NCBI GenBank assembly: GCA_030145625.1 | Contig: JAQYVF010000048.1 | Location: forward strand, 1-36,865 | Source: Desulfocapsa sp. | Lineage (GTDB): Bacteria; Desulfobacterota; Desulfobulbia; Desulfobulbales; Desulfocapsaceae | Direction of reading: 5' to 3' | DNA length: 36,865 bases | Made by a program: the position numbers and the translations under genes | Shown here: in pieces, positions 17,290-25,176 of the stretch | How the letters are laid out: each line of letters starts with the position of its first letter | Position numbering within the stretch: position 1 is the stretch's first letter | Notes under the pieces: model-generated | Told to the model about the DNA's origin: nothing | Database searches by the model: none | The model's input: the letters and a program-made list of their open reading frames with translations, nothing else

Positions 17290-18315
17290 ATGGCTGAGCT
17301 TAATGTTGAAAACGGAAAGAAGCTCAATGAGATAACGTCGTATAGAATAAGGGTTCTTCTGGTTGATGATCAGCCGATAATTGCCGAGGCAGTAAGAAGG
17401 GCCCTAGCCGAGGAAGACATAGATTTTCATTATTGCCAGGATCCTACCAATGCAGTGAAAATGGCCACGGAACTGTTGCCGACTATTATTCTTCAGGACC
17501 TTGTCATGCCTGAGATTGATGGACTTACCATGGTGAAATTCTATCGGGCCAGCCCTGTCCTTCTCCATGTACCTATTATCGTTCTTTCAACGAAGGAGGA
17601 GCCTGAGATAAAGAGTAAGGCTTTTGAGTTTGGAGCCAATGACTATATTGTCAAGCTGCCGGATAAGATGGAGTTGGTTGCACGTATTCGTTATCATTCC
17701 CAGTCCTATATCAACCAGAAGCAACGTGACGAAGCCTTTGATGCCCTGGTGAAAAGCCAGAAAGAGCTTGCCGCGGCCAATGCAATTTTACAAAAACTCT
17801 CATCGCTGGATGGCCTGACCGGTATCCCGAATCGCAGGCGATTTGATGAAGTGCTGAAAGCAGAATGGCAGAGGTCAATACGTCACGCCACTTCTATTTC
17901 ACTTATAATGTTGGATATCGATTTTTTTAAGTTATTCAATGATACATACGGTCACCAGGGGGGAGACGATTGTTTGAAACGGGTAGCCAAAACCCTGGAT
18001 GAATCGGTGTCTCGCGAAACAGATATGGTGGCTCGCTATGGAGGTGAGGAATTTGCGGCGATCCTGCCTGAAACTGGTGTTAAAGGCGCTTTAGTCGTGG
18101 CCGAGGAAATGCGGGCAAATATTGAAAAACAAAATATCTCTCATGAAAGTTCCAAGGTCGCTGATTATGTAACAATTAGTGTGGGGGTGGCCACGTGGGT
18201 GCCTGAACGTTACTCGAAGTCGGATGAACTTATTGCTCTGGCTGATCAGGCCCTGTATGCGGCCAAGGAAATAGGTCGAAACCGGGTGATAAGCGCCGGT
18301 GTAAAATTGGAGTAA
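17290..18315 (+). CDS. wspR: Wsp output diguanylate cyclase (REC-GGDEF)
   Basis: A 341-residue response regulator that makes cyclic di-GMP. The receiver is at about 20-135 with acceptor D70 (IILQDLVMPEIDG) and the conserved Lys at 122. A helical linker (about 140-172) joins the GGDEF domain (about 173-338), which begins SLDGLTGIPNRRRFDE and contains the active-site GGEEF at 251-255. The inhibitory I-site RETD (242-245) is intact five residues upstream, so product feedback is expected. It is the last gene of the operon. Phosphorylation by WspE should activate it. No phosphodiesterase or c-di-GMP effector is encoded nearby, so targets lie outside the window. Confidence 0.94.
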   Translation: MAELNVENGKKLNEITSYRIRVLLVDDQPIIAEAVRRALAEEDIDFHYCQDPTNAVKMATELLPTIILQDLVMPEIDGLTMVKFYRASPVLLHVPIIVLSTKEEPEIKSKAFEFGANDYIVKLPDKMELVARIRYHSQSYINQKQRDEAFDALVKSQKELAAANAILQKLSSLDGLTGIPNRRRFDEVLKAEWQRSIRHATSISLIMLDIDFFKLFNDTYGHQGGDDCLKRVAKTLDESVSRETDMVARYGGEEFAAILPETGVKGALVVAEEMRANIEKQNISHESSKVADYVTISVGVATWVPERYSKSDELIALADQALYAAKEIGRNRVISAGVKLE

Positions 18316-18317
18316 TC

Positions 18318-18391
18318 TCCTGCTGGCGGAAATTTTGAAGATGCCTGCAGGAAATAGCCTCCAGAGTGAGAGCAGTCCTTTACCACTGCTC
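18318..18391. terminator. Hairpins between convergent wspR and secreted-protein gene
   Basis: Two hairpins lie in the convergent gap. TCCTGCTGGC (18318-18327) pairs with GCCTGCAGGA (18343-18352) with one mismatch. GAGCAGT (18370-18376) pairs perfectly with ACTGCTC (18385-18391) around an 8-nt loop. Neither is followed by a T-run, so they are terminator-like at best. Confidence 0.35.
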
Positions 18392-18468
18392 CCTATGCTA
18401 CTGAGCCAACAGGAAAGATTCTCTTCTTTATGACCATATCCTTCCCTCCTTTTTCGCTTGCTGATTTG

Positions 18469-20694
18469 TTAGCGCCTGCCACCACCTCTACTTCCCCCGC
18501 CACCTCTTGAGGGACGGGTTTGAGGACGACTGCTTCGTTGTTGTTGGCTACGTCTGGCTCCCTGTTCACGTGCTTGATGAGCACGGTTGAGATTTTGCTG
18601 TTGGCTGTTGCTCTTCTGCACTGGTTTCTGAGACTGATTGAGATTTTGTGTAGTCTGTCTAGTTTTTTGTTGTTGACCTTGCTGCTTCCAGCTTCCGTCT
18701 GTCTTGCGCTGGTGGACATTGCCTTGTGCATCAGAATACATGTCATTTCTTCGCTGTGTTGCTCCGGTTGACATGTTTCTGGCATTGTTTGGTGTCGTGT
18801 TGCGGGCAGTGTTTCTATTTATCTGTGCTGTTGTTGCCCTGTTTCCTGTCTTGGCCACGGCTTTATGTTGGGGTGAATGAATTCCGGCATGTTTCTGGGA
18901 ACGGTAGATGTTTGAAGATCGATATGCTCCGGCCCTTGCTCCGGCCCTTGCTCCGGCCCTTGCTCCGGCCTGATAACCTCTATTGTATCCTCGATTGTAA
19001 CCGCGGTGATAGCCTCGGTGATAGCCGTGGTAACGGGCAGGCCCCCAATATCCTCCATGCCAGCGTGACCAGCTGCCAAAGCCAATACCAAAGGTAAAGC
19101 GTCCGGTACTGTAGCCTATGCCAAAACTCCATCCTCCCCATGGGTTGTAGCGAACACCTACATTCCAGGTTGCCGGTCGGGGATAATAATAGTGATAATA
19201 CCAGGGAGAATAGTAGTAACCGGTTCCGTAGAAAACAGTGCTGGAATAGACATAGGTTCCTGTGTATCCAGGCAGATAGCCCACATAGATCACATCGGGC
19301 TGGACATCGTAAATATAGACATACTTGACATTATATACGGGTGATTCCGGGGGGATCTCCTCCACACCTTCAGGCCGTTCGGTTGCAACCTGCCATGGCC
19401 CGCTGGCATTATCCGCCACATACCAGACAGCATCAACACATGCGTAATACTTTGTTCCAGCTTGGATTACCTGCTGTTCAGAGTTTATGGCGTATAGGAG
19501 ATCAGTTCCGGGGATTTTCTTAAACTGGGGTTGACCGTCATAGCTCACTTTTATGGAGACCTGATCACGTTCTACTCTGGCGGTTTGCGGTATGTAAGCA
19601 TTTAACACGGCTTCACTCGCTTCATCAGTCCCGGCGATTGCGTAGCGAATGTCTGCCAGTTCTGAATCTACAGGGATCTTTTTAAAATCATCCGGCAATT
19701 TGTCTGAAGCCACATATTTCCAAGGACCATTCAGGTTAGCCGCCTGGAACCATCTCCCGGAAAGCAGGACATAGTATTGTTTTGCATTGTAACGCAGGAT
19801 AGTATCATCAGTATTTGTCACATACTTGATGGAAGTGTTTTCTATTTCCTTAAACGCTACTTCACCCTGGGTGGAGATCAGTTCGGCGGGTTCTGTAACG
19901 ACGAGCAGAGCAGGGATTATATCATTTTTCGCTTCAGTTCCAGTCTGGGTTTCAGCCTCTGGTGGCTTTGGGGCAAGTTTTGCTACTTCTGCCGGAACTG
20001 AGGTGGTGAATTTCCAGGAATCCTTGAGGCTCGCGGCTTGATACCAGCCGTTTTCTGCAGCATAGATGTAATAACTGTTTTTTGTTTTATCGGTGACAAT
20101 TAAAAAAGGAGTGTTAACAACCCGCTGCAGAGTTGAATTTTCAATATCTTTGAACTGGGGTTTGCCATCAATGGAGATCAGAACAGTAGCTTCATTTTTG
20201 TAGATAATTGTGGGAGGTGCAGTGGAAAGCTTCTGCGAAGCAATCCCTTGCTTTTCTGCAAGTTCAAGCATGGGCAACAGACGATCAAGGCTTATGGTGA
20301 GATCCTTCCCTACCACAGAGTCTTCGATTATCTCAGCAAGTATACTCTCCTGGGCCGGGGTAGATCCTGTGAAACGTACCCGTGGCACCCGTACTTTCTT
20401 TAAGGTAACTATTCGGGATTCGCGATCGGTTTCCACTCTGGAAACGATCCATATGGTACCGAATACCGGTTCTTTCTCACCAGCGAGCGTAAGGGAAACG
20501 GCTGCCCGGCCACTTAAGGTATCTTTCTCTAAGGTATCAAACTGGGGTTGATAAACTAGCACATTTCCCTGCTGGGCAGAAATTTCTCTCGGCCATGTTG
20601 CTTCTTCAGCAACTACCTGTCCGGGAATGAAGAAAAGGAATGCCAATAGAACGAATACGACTTGATTTGAAAATGTTGTTTTAGGCAGCATCAT
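18469..20694 (-). CDS. Large secreted protein with triplicated module and basic tail
   Basis: A 741-residue exported protein with a signal peptide (about 1-29, ending GQVVAEE). After an N-terminal region come three copies of a ~60-residue module with a shared pattern (G-x-P-x-F-K-x-I, then YYx, then WYQAxxLxGPW): about 170-230, 280-335 and 390-440. A Tyr/Gly/Trp-rich segment follows (YVGYLPGYTG, YYYSPWYYHYYYPRP, NPWGGWSFGIGYSTG). The tail has RGY repeats, four AGAR units and a Gln/Asn/Arg-rich stretch ending GGGGSRGGGRR. Proteins with this layout are sometimes named carbohydrate-binding family V/XII; function is unproven. The basic tail could bind polyanions. It converges on the Wsp operon, so a role in matrix or adhesion is a guess. 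Confidence 0.75.
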   Translation of the reverse strand: MMLPKTTFSNQVVFVLLAFLFFIPGQVVAEEATWPREISAQQGNVLVYQPQFDTLEKDTLSGRAAVSLTLAGEKEPVFGTIWIVSRVETDRESRIVTLKKVRVPRVRFTGSTPAQESILAEIIEDSVVGKDLTISLDRLLPMLELAEKQGIASQKLSTAPPTIIYKNEATVLISIDGKPQFKDIENSTLQRVVNTPFLIVTDKTKNSYYIYAAENGWYQAASLKDSWKFTTSVPAEVAKLAPKPPEAETQTGTEAKNDIIPALLVVTEPAELISTQGEVAFKEIENTSIKYVTNTDDTILRYNAKQYYVLLSGRWFQAANLNGPWKYVASDKLPDDFKKIPVDSELADIRYAIAGTDEASEAVLNAYIPQTARVERDQVSIKVSYDGQPQFKKIPGTDLLYAINSEQQVIQAGTKYYACVDAVWYVADNASGPWQVATERPEGVEEIPPESPVYNVKYVYIYDVQPDVIYVGYLPGYTGTYVYSSTVFYGTGYYYSPWYYHYYYPRPATWNVGVRYNPWGGWSFGIGYSTGRFTFGIGFGSWSRWHGGYWGPARYHGYHRGYHRGYNRGYNRGYQAGARAGARAGARAGAYRSSNIYRSQKHAGIHSPQHKAVAKTGNRATTAQINRNTARNTTPNNARNMSTGATQRRNDMYSDAQGNVHQRKTDGSWKQQGQQQKTRQTTQNLNQSQKPVQKSNSQQQNLNRAHQAREQGARRSQQQRSSRPQTRPSRGGGGSRGGGRR
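18926..18970 (-). repeat. 12-bp tandem repeat coding for AGAR units
   Basis: The 12-mer GCTCCGGCCCTT is repeated three times plus a fourth partial copy, with no mismatches. It encodes the AGARAGARAGAR stretch in the tail of the secreted protein. Because it is an exact multiple of 3, copy number can vary without a frameshift. Confidence 0.85.
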
Positions 20695-20762
20695 CTGTAA
20701 AACCTCTTTTCAATGTGTTGTTTTTTTGTATTCAAAGTCTCATCCTGCAGAGGGGATAACTT

Positions 20763-20838
20763 TAGGCTACTTCGGAAAATTGCCATTTTGTCCAAGCTCT
20801 TCGTCACAGCAAAAAATCTAATTTTTCAAGGTACCCTT
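20763..20838 (-). repeat. Long hairpin repeat, copy 3, apex deleted
   Basis: A 76-bp derivative. The outer right arm (TAGGCTACTTCGGAAAATTG, then TTTTGTCCAAGCTCTTCGTC) is joined directly to the outer left arm (AATCTAATTTTTCAAGGTAC). The central ~65 bp of the standard element is missing. It lies in the 68-145 bp upstream of the secreted-protein gene, probably within its leader or promoter. Confidence 0.7.
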
Positions 20839-21165
20839 TAGGATATTTAAAAAAGAAGTTCATCCCTAGGCGGAAAGAGGCTTGATCTTTTCCAGCATCA
20901 CTCTCAATAAGCTTTCCTGGCAAAAAATGGATCTCTGTCGCAATATTTTTATTTATTTTCCAGTTTACACCTAATTACATCTGAGTGCCAATAAACCTTG
21001 ACTCTCTTGCAAGTTGCCGACATACAAATTGTAGGCCACCTTGCAAAATTGCCTTTTCGGCCAAATTTTTCTCATACCTCTATTTTGAATGAACATTCTA
21101 ATCTTTCAAGAAATTCTGTATTTGTTCCTATGTAAAAAGTATCATTAGTATTGGCCTGCGAAGAA
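20839..21165 (-). pseudogene. Decayed outer-membrane beta-barrel gene remnant
   Basis: On the minus strand, 20839-21030 reads RFIGTQM, then TAA at 20975-20977, then LGVNWKINKNIATEIHF and ASFRLGMNFFFKYP. This has the alternating pattern of a C-terminal barrel strand. A second in-frame piece, NTNDTFYIGTNTEF (about 21117-21165), lies on the far side of repeat copy 4. The final strand runs straight into copy 3. The pattern resembles the C-terminal end of alginate-export-type (AlgE-like) porins, an impression only. There is no start and at least one internal stop. This remnant, with copies 3 and 4, accounts for most of the 546-bp gap 20695-21240. Confidence 0.5.
21031..21115 (-). repeat. Long hairpin repeat, copy 4, apex deleted
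   Basis: An 85-bp derivative. The right arm (TAGGCCACCTTGCAAAATTG, CCTTTTCGGCCAAA) is followed by TTTCTCATACCTCTATTTTG and the left arm (ATTCTAATCTTTCAAG). About 55 bp of the central region is missing. It separates the two pieces of the decayed beta-barrel gene, so it may have inserted into it. Confidence 0.7.
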
Positions 21166-21240
21166 ACAAGTTACTTCTAAAATAGAGGCCGGAGCCTTGA
21201 GTGCATCGCTGAACAATTACTCCTGCTGTTATCATTATAA

Positions 21241-23064
21241 TTATCGGAAAATTAGAAAGCAGAGCCAGACAATAATTGTTGGCGGTATGCTTGCCTTCAA
21301 AAGGCCGAGTGCGGAAACGCCGTCCTGGAAATATTTTTTCAAGATCGATTGTCCAGCAGGGTTAGGAGCATTGGCAATAACGGTCAGGCCGCCTCCAGCT
21401 ACGGCCCCAGATACCACTGCGTATTTCAGTTCATTGGTAAATCCCGGAACCAGAGTGCTGAGGTAGGTGATGGCCGCATTGTCATTAAATGCGGTGAGAA
21501 TGGTTGCCCCAAACATCAGCGGGATTTCATTCAGGCTACCCAGAACCGGGGCAATCCACCATCCCTGCACTCCCCCATGCACGACCAGAGCTCCGAGAAA
21601 AAAGCCGACAAGTATGGGTGGAATAAGATCAATGCGGTTTTGGTAGGGGGAAGTTACTACAGTAAAGCCCAGAAAAAAGAGCAGGCCCGGGATGAAGAGC
21701 TCAGGATGATGGGCATTAGAGATAATCCAGGCCATAAAAAGAACATGAATACCTGTCACCCAGGCAGGAACCTTATCATCACGGCTGTCCCAACTGGGGT
21801 CAATAAAGGGCGCACGTTTTTCCGGGGGCAGAATGCCTGGCAGCACCTCCTGTATCTTCTGTAATTTGAGTTCCTCAAAACGTTGGTCAAATGCCTCTTT
21901 TACCAAGGCAGGGTCAGCGCCGTTTTCAATGATCCTGGGTAAATACTGTTTTTCTAGGCGGTCTTTGATCTCCGCCAGAACCTTTTCTGCCTGGTGCTCA
22001 AAATTTTCTTTGAGATTCATCTCCTGGTTGACAAGAAGGCCGATTTTTTCAAACTCAACCATCATGTCGGTTCGGCGCATGAAAGTGCGCTGGATTTTTT
22101 CTTTCAGGCTTCGTATCGTGTGTTCTGTTTCAAGTACTTTCAGTTCGCTGCGAAAAATGAAAAAATAAAGGGTGGTTGAGATGGTTATCCCCAGAACTGC
22201 CTTCCAACCAAAATGGCTCAGCATATAGAGCAGTCCCCAGTCCCAGACACCTGCAACCATAAGAACTGGAGGGGCGGCAAAATGTGTCAAGGTGCCGCCC
22301 ACCGAGATATTGACAAAGAGCAAGCCGATGGTTGCATACTTAAATTTTTCAGAGGGGTGCAGGTCATATAATTTTGTTGCAAGGAGCAGGGCAGAGATTG
22401 TCATGGCGGCAGGTTCGGTGATGAAGGAACCAAGTATAGGGCCCATAGTCAAAATAGTCAGCCACCAGGCAGCCAAACTGCCTCCGAGCATAGCGGCAAT
22501 GAACTGCATAGTGGATTCCACCAGTTTCAAAATCGGCCTGCTTGCCGCAAGTATCATCACTGTCACCACAAACAGGGACTCGGTGAAATTGACATTATAG
22601 CTGATGTAATTGATCATCGTTGAGCGATCATAGAAAATGATAATGGCCTGAATGAGGATAATAACCCATAGGCCGAAAACCACCTCCACCTCACCAAGGA
22701 AATGAAAAAGTTTGGCCCAATGGTGGATTGAATATTTGTGTACTTCTTCTTTTTTAATTTTTTCCTGATGTTCGTCCTCCCATTTATGGGCAATGGCCAG
22801 GAATTTACTGGTCATAAAGGTATGAATGATGGCGCAGAAAAAAATGATGGTGGCGATCAGATTGAATGGTTCCTGTTTGATCCGGTTTTGCAGGATGGAA
22901 AAGACATCAGCAATCTCGACGTCATTATAGCTGTCAAGGCTCCGAGGGAAGGTCGTATCATTATCAGAAACGGGGTGAGCTGCAAAAGCACCTGTGCTGC
23001 TCATAAGTGTGATAACAAAGAAAGAGAGAAAAAGGATAATGGATGCTTTGTATGTATTCGACAT
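21241..23064 (-). CDS. Putative Na+/H+ antiporter (PF07399-type)
   Basis: A 607-residue polytopic membrane protein of the putative Na+/H+ antiporter group. An N-terminal signal-like segment (about 6-28) is followed by about a dozen hydrophobic helices in two halves separated by a charged soluble loop (about 310-420, coiled-coil-like: MNLKENFEHQAEKVLAEIKD). Conserved-looking segments include MGPILGSFITEPAAMTISALL in the first half and ILTAFNDNAAITYLSTLVPG in the second. Their buried acidic and Asn residues fit ion binding. ATG 23064 is preferred; the longer frame would need a TTG. The gene follows the TPM lipoprotein gene by 57 nt on the same strand, so both are probably co-transcribed. The transported ion is inferred from the family name only. 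Confidence 0.8.
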   Translation of the reverse strand: MSNTYKASIILFLSFFVITLMSSTGAFAAHPVSDNDTTFPRSLDSYNDVEIADVFSILQNRIKQEPFNLIATIIFFCAIIHTFMTSKFLAIAHKWEDEHQEKIKKEEVHKYSIHHWAKLFHFLGEVEVVFGLWVIILIQAIIIFYDRSTMINYISYNVNFTESLFVVTVMILAASRPILKLVESTMQFIAAMLGGSLAAWWLTILTMGPILGSFITEPAAMTISALLLATKLYDLHPSEKFKYATIGLLFVNISVGGTLTHFAAPPVLMVAGVWDWGLLYMLSHFGWKAVLGITISTTLYFFIFRSELKVLETEHTIRSLKEKIQRTFMRRTDMMVEFEKIGLLVNQEMNLKENFEHQAEKVLAEIKDRLEKQYLPRIIENGADPALVKEAFDQRFEELKLQKIQEVLPGILPPEKRAPFIDPSWDSRDDKVPAWVTGIHVLFMAWIISNAHHPELFIPGLLFFLGFTVVTSPYQNRIDLIPPILVGFFLGALVVHGGVQGWWIAPVLGSLNEIPLMFGATILTAFNDNAAITYLSTLVPGFTNELKYAVVSGAVAGGGLTVIANAPNPAGQSILKKYFQDGVSALGLLKASIPPTIIVWLCFLIFR

Positions 23065-23121
23065 TTTATCTTTTTTTTGTAAGCAATTCAACCAGTGCTA
23101 ATTGGTTGGGTAGTTTTCCCT

Positions 23122-24153
23122 TTACTCATGGGGGTAGCCGTTCTTATCAAAATTGAGGTCTGTAAAGGCGTAGGAATAGGGGTGGTCTCCTCTGAAGTGG
23201 TACTGGTTTTTCTGGTTAAAGCCGATAGCCTGCTGCATGGCATTGAAGTCTAATCGCCATTTTCCTTCTTTTTCTTTAAAAAACCAGGGATGGCATTGTC
23301 GCTGTTGAACCGGATAACGGATCACGGCCAGCTGTTCGTCATGATTATAAAAAACTTGAGACGAGTATGCGCTGCAGCGCTGAATACCTTGTGCCGCATT
23401 GCGCATTTGCACAGGCGTTACAGTCCATTCTTTGAGCATGGCTCTGGTCGCATCTGTATAGATGTTCAGTTCCGGGTCCTTGTTGCCATTGGCCATGGCT
23501 GTTTGATAGACTAGGAGGGTGGCTCGGGGATCATTGCCGGGGTGGATCATTTCTGAATGTAGAGTCGGCGGAGAGGCAGCAATGGTTTCTGTATTGCCGA
23601 TCCTGGCCTCTGCAGTGGCTCCGCCACCTGTGGGAAGGGTTGTTCTTGGAGGAACCTGAAAGTCTTTACCCAAAGATGCCTGGCGGGCGCGTTCATAGAT
23701 CATTTCGCTGGCTGCCAGGACCCCGTCTTTTATGCGTCGCTCCTGGAAAAAGTAAACCATATGCTGCTGCTGGATATATCCGCTGAAGGCATCTGTGTAG
23801 ATCCCCTCCAGGTCGCCGGATATCTCCAGGCGAGTTAGGTCATTTCCGCTGTCAATGAGGAGGAGGATTACTCTCCCCTGTCTGCTTTGTGTTGTTGCTG
23901 CCAACTCCTCCATAAGACTGTTGGCTCGGAGATTGAATGCTTCACGCTCCGGGGTACGATCTTCCAGGATGAGACGAAAATCAATGTCATGGTCCTGAAG
24001 CAGGGCTGTATGGTAGTGTTGGAGAGCGGTTTTTTCATTCAGACTGAGCATTCCTGCCTCGTCTGTCACGGTCTGTGGATCACTGTTGCCGGAACTATTG
24101 CATCCGGTTAGGAGGAGGCAGAGAAGAAAGAGAGAAATGATACAATTTTTCAT
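23122..24153 (-). CDS. TPM-domain lipoprotein
   Basis: A 343-residue lipoprotein: the signal peptide ends in the lipobox LLTGC (Cys18). Residues about 28-160 form a TPM domain (the fold of TLP18.3/Psb32-type proteins), visible as VTDEAGMLSLNEKTALQHYH, later RQGRVILLLIDSGNDLTRLE and DAFSGYIQQQHMVYFFQE. A roughly 120-residue C-terminal domain with two Cys (CSAYSS, QRQCHPWFF) follows a flexible linker; I do not recognise it. ATG 24153 is chosen because it places the lipobox correctly. The longer frame would start at a GTG inside a repeat copy. It probably heads an operon with the antiporter. Role unknown; TPM proteins often act in envelope quality control. Confidence 0.75.
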   Translation of the reverse strand: MKNCIISLFLLCLLLTGCNSSGNSDPQTVTDEAGMLSLNEKTALQHYHTALLQDHDIDFRLILEDRTPEREAFNLRANSLMEELAATTQSRQGRVILLLIDSGNDLTRLEISGDLEGIYTDAFSGYIQQQHMVYFFQERRIKDGVLAASEMIYERARQASLGKDFQVPPRTTLPTGGGATAEARIGNTETIAASPPTLHSEMIHPGNDPRATLLVYQTAMANGNKDPELNIYTDATRAMLKEWTVTPVQMRNAAQGIQRCSAYSSQVFYNHDEQLAVIRYPVQQRQCHPWFFKEKEGKWRLDFNAMQQAIGFNQKNQYHFRGDHPYSYAFTDLNFDKNGYPHE

Positions 24154-24208
24154 GGCGGCGAGGCCTTGGTTGATGGTTGTACAGCACGTCAGAATCTCTT
24201 TTCTTTTG

Positions 24209-24352
24209 CTGGCCACCTCGTATAATTGCCTTTTTGTCCAAGCTCTTCATCACAACCAAAAAAAATAATGCTCACATATCAATTATATGCTGCGCTTATC
24301 TTTTCGTCTGCTCCTCGGTCTTGAACAAAAAATCTAATTTCTCAAGGTACCT
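24209..24352 (-). repeat. Long hairpin repeat, copy 5, full length, diverged
   Basis: A 144-bp copy in inverted orientation relative to copy 6: GGCCACCTCGTATAATTGCC at the left edge and AATCTAATTTCTCAAGGTAC at the right. The central part has drifted most. It lies 56 bp upstream of the lipoprotein ATG and may contribute to its leader. The rest of the 393-bp gap, 24353-24490, shows nothing I can call. Confidence 0.75.
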
Positions 24353-24490
24353 TACTGCTTAACTCGTTGGGGTTGTGTCATCTGATTTTGGGACTTTAAT
24401 TATTTCTTCAGTTATTTTAAGGGAAACGGAAGGCTTTGTAAAGTGCAGTGGTGTGGATGTGATGAGCTTGGAAGGGGGGGAGACATGGAG

Positions 24491-24521
24491 AAGCCCGTCA
24501 GATGCAGTAGCTGACGGGCTT
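24491..24521 (-). terminator. Hairpin downstream of the rubrerythrin gene
   Basis: AAGCCCGTCAG (24491-24501) and CTGACGGGCTT (24511-24521) form a perfect 11-bp GC-rich stem with a 9-nt loop, 26 bp after the rubrerythrin stop on the minus strand. No T-run follows on either side. It is the only strong structure there and is the likely end of the peroxide-defence operon. Confidence 0.55.
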
Positions 24522-24546
24522 GTTGTATGTAGTGTGGATTTTGTTT

Positions 24547-25122
24547 TTACCAGTTCTCGCCAAGCAGCTCAAAATGGGCCTGAGCATGGTCACAGGCCGT
24601 ACAGACCTCCGGTGCATCTTTACCCGTGTGGAGGTAACCGCAGTTGCGGCAGCGCCAGGTCATATCTTCATCGCGTTTGAAGACACGGCCCGCCTCAATA
24701 TTGGCCTTGACTTCCACATAGCGTTTCTCATGCTGTTTTTCGGCCACGGCAATGGCCATGAAAATGACGGCTATATCATCAAACCCTTCCTCGCGTGCCG
24801 TCTTGGCAAAACCGGGATACATCACTGTATGCTCATAATTCTCACCGCCGGCAGCCTCAGTTAGATTCTCAACGGTCGTGCCGATGACGCCCGCCGGGAA
24901 GGTCCCGGTGATCTCTACCTCACCTCCTTCCAACAGTTTGAAGAGGCGTTTGGCGTGTTCTTTTTCCTGGTTGGCGGTTTCAGTAAAAATATCGGAGATC
25001 TGTACATATCCCTCTTTTTTGGCCTTGGAGGCAAAATAGGTGTAACGGTTACGGGCCTGAGACTCGCCGGTAAAGGCGGTAAGGATATTCTTTTCGGTTT
25101 GGCTACCTTTGAGTGATGGCAT
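24547..25122 (-). CDS. rbr: Rubrerythrin
   Basis: A 191-residue rubrerythrin, a cytoplasmic di-iron peroxidase that reduces hydrogen peroxide. The ferritin-like domain (about 1-145) carries the iron ligands E20, E53 with H56 (ETANQEKEH), E94 or E97 (GGENYEH) and E128 with H131 ([10 protein letters not shown]). The C-terminal rubredoxin-like domain has its four Cys at 158, 161, 174 and 177 (CRNCG, CTACDHA). Length is normal for the family. ATG 25122 has AAGGA upstream. It lies 54 nt after the ankyrin gene, behind the catalase and the PerR-like regulator, consistent with a peroxide-induced operon. Confidence 0.97.
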   Translation of the reverse strand: MPSLKGSQTEKNILTAFTGESQARNRYTYFASKAKKEGYVQISDIFTETANQEKEHAKRLFKLLEGGEVEITGTFPAGVIGTTVENLTEAAGGENYEHTVMYPGFAKTAREEGFDDIAVIFMAIAVAEKQHEKRYVEVKANIEAGRVFKRDEDMTWRCRNCGYLHTGKDAPEVCTACDHAQAHFELLGENW

Positions 25123-25176
25123 GGTATTTTCCTTTTGGTGTTGAGGTTAATAGACCTTAAGTTTTTGTAGCATGTT

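Noticed and set aside
18316-18400. Sequence that on the minus strand resembles a tRNA D-arm followed by an anticodon-like hairpin
   Set aside because: The apparent anticodon stem has an 8-nt loop and no T-arm, T-loop consensus or acceptor stem follows. It is treated as simple inverted repeats between convergent genes.
24154-24216. N-terminal extension of the TPM lipoprotein from a GTG
   Set aside because: It starts at the edge of repeat copy 5 and moves the lipobox away from the N-terminus.
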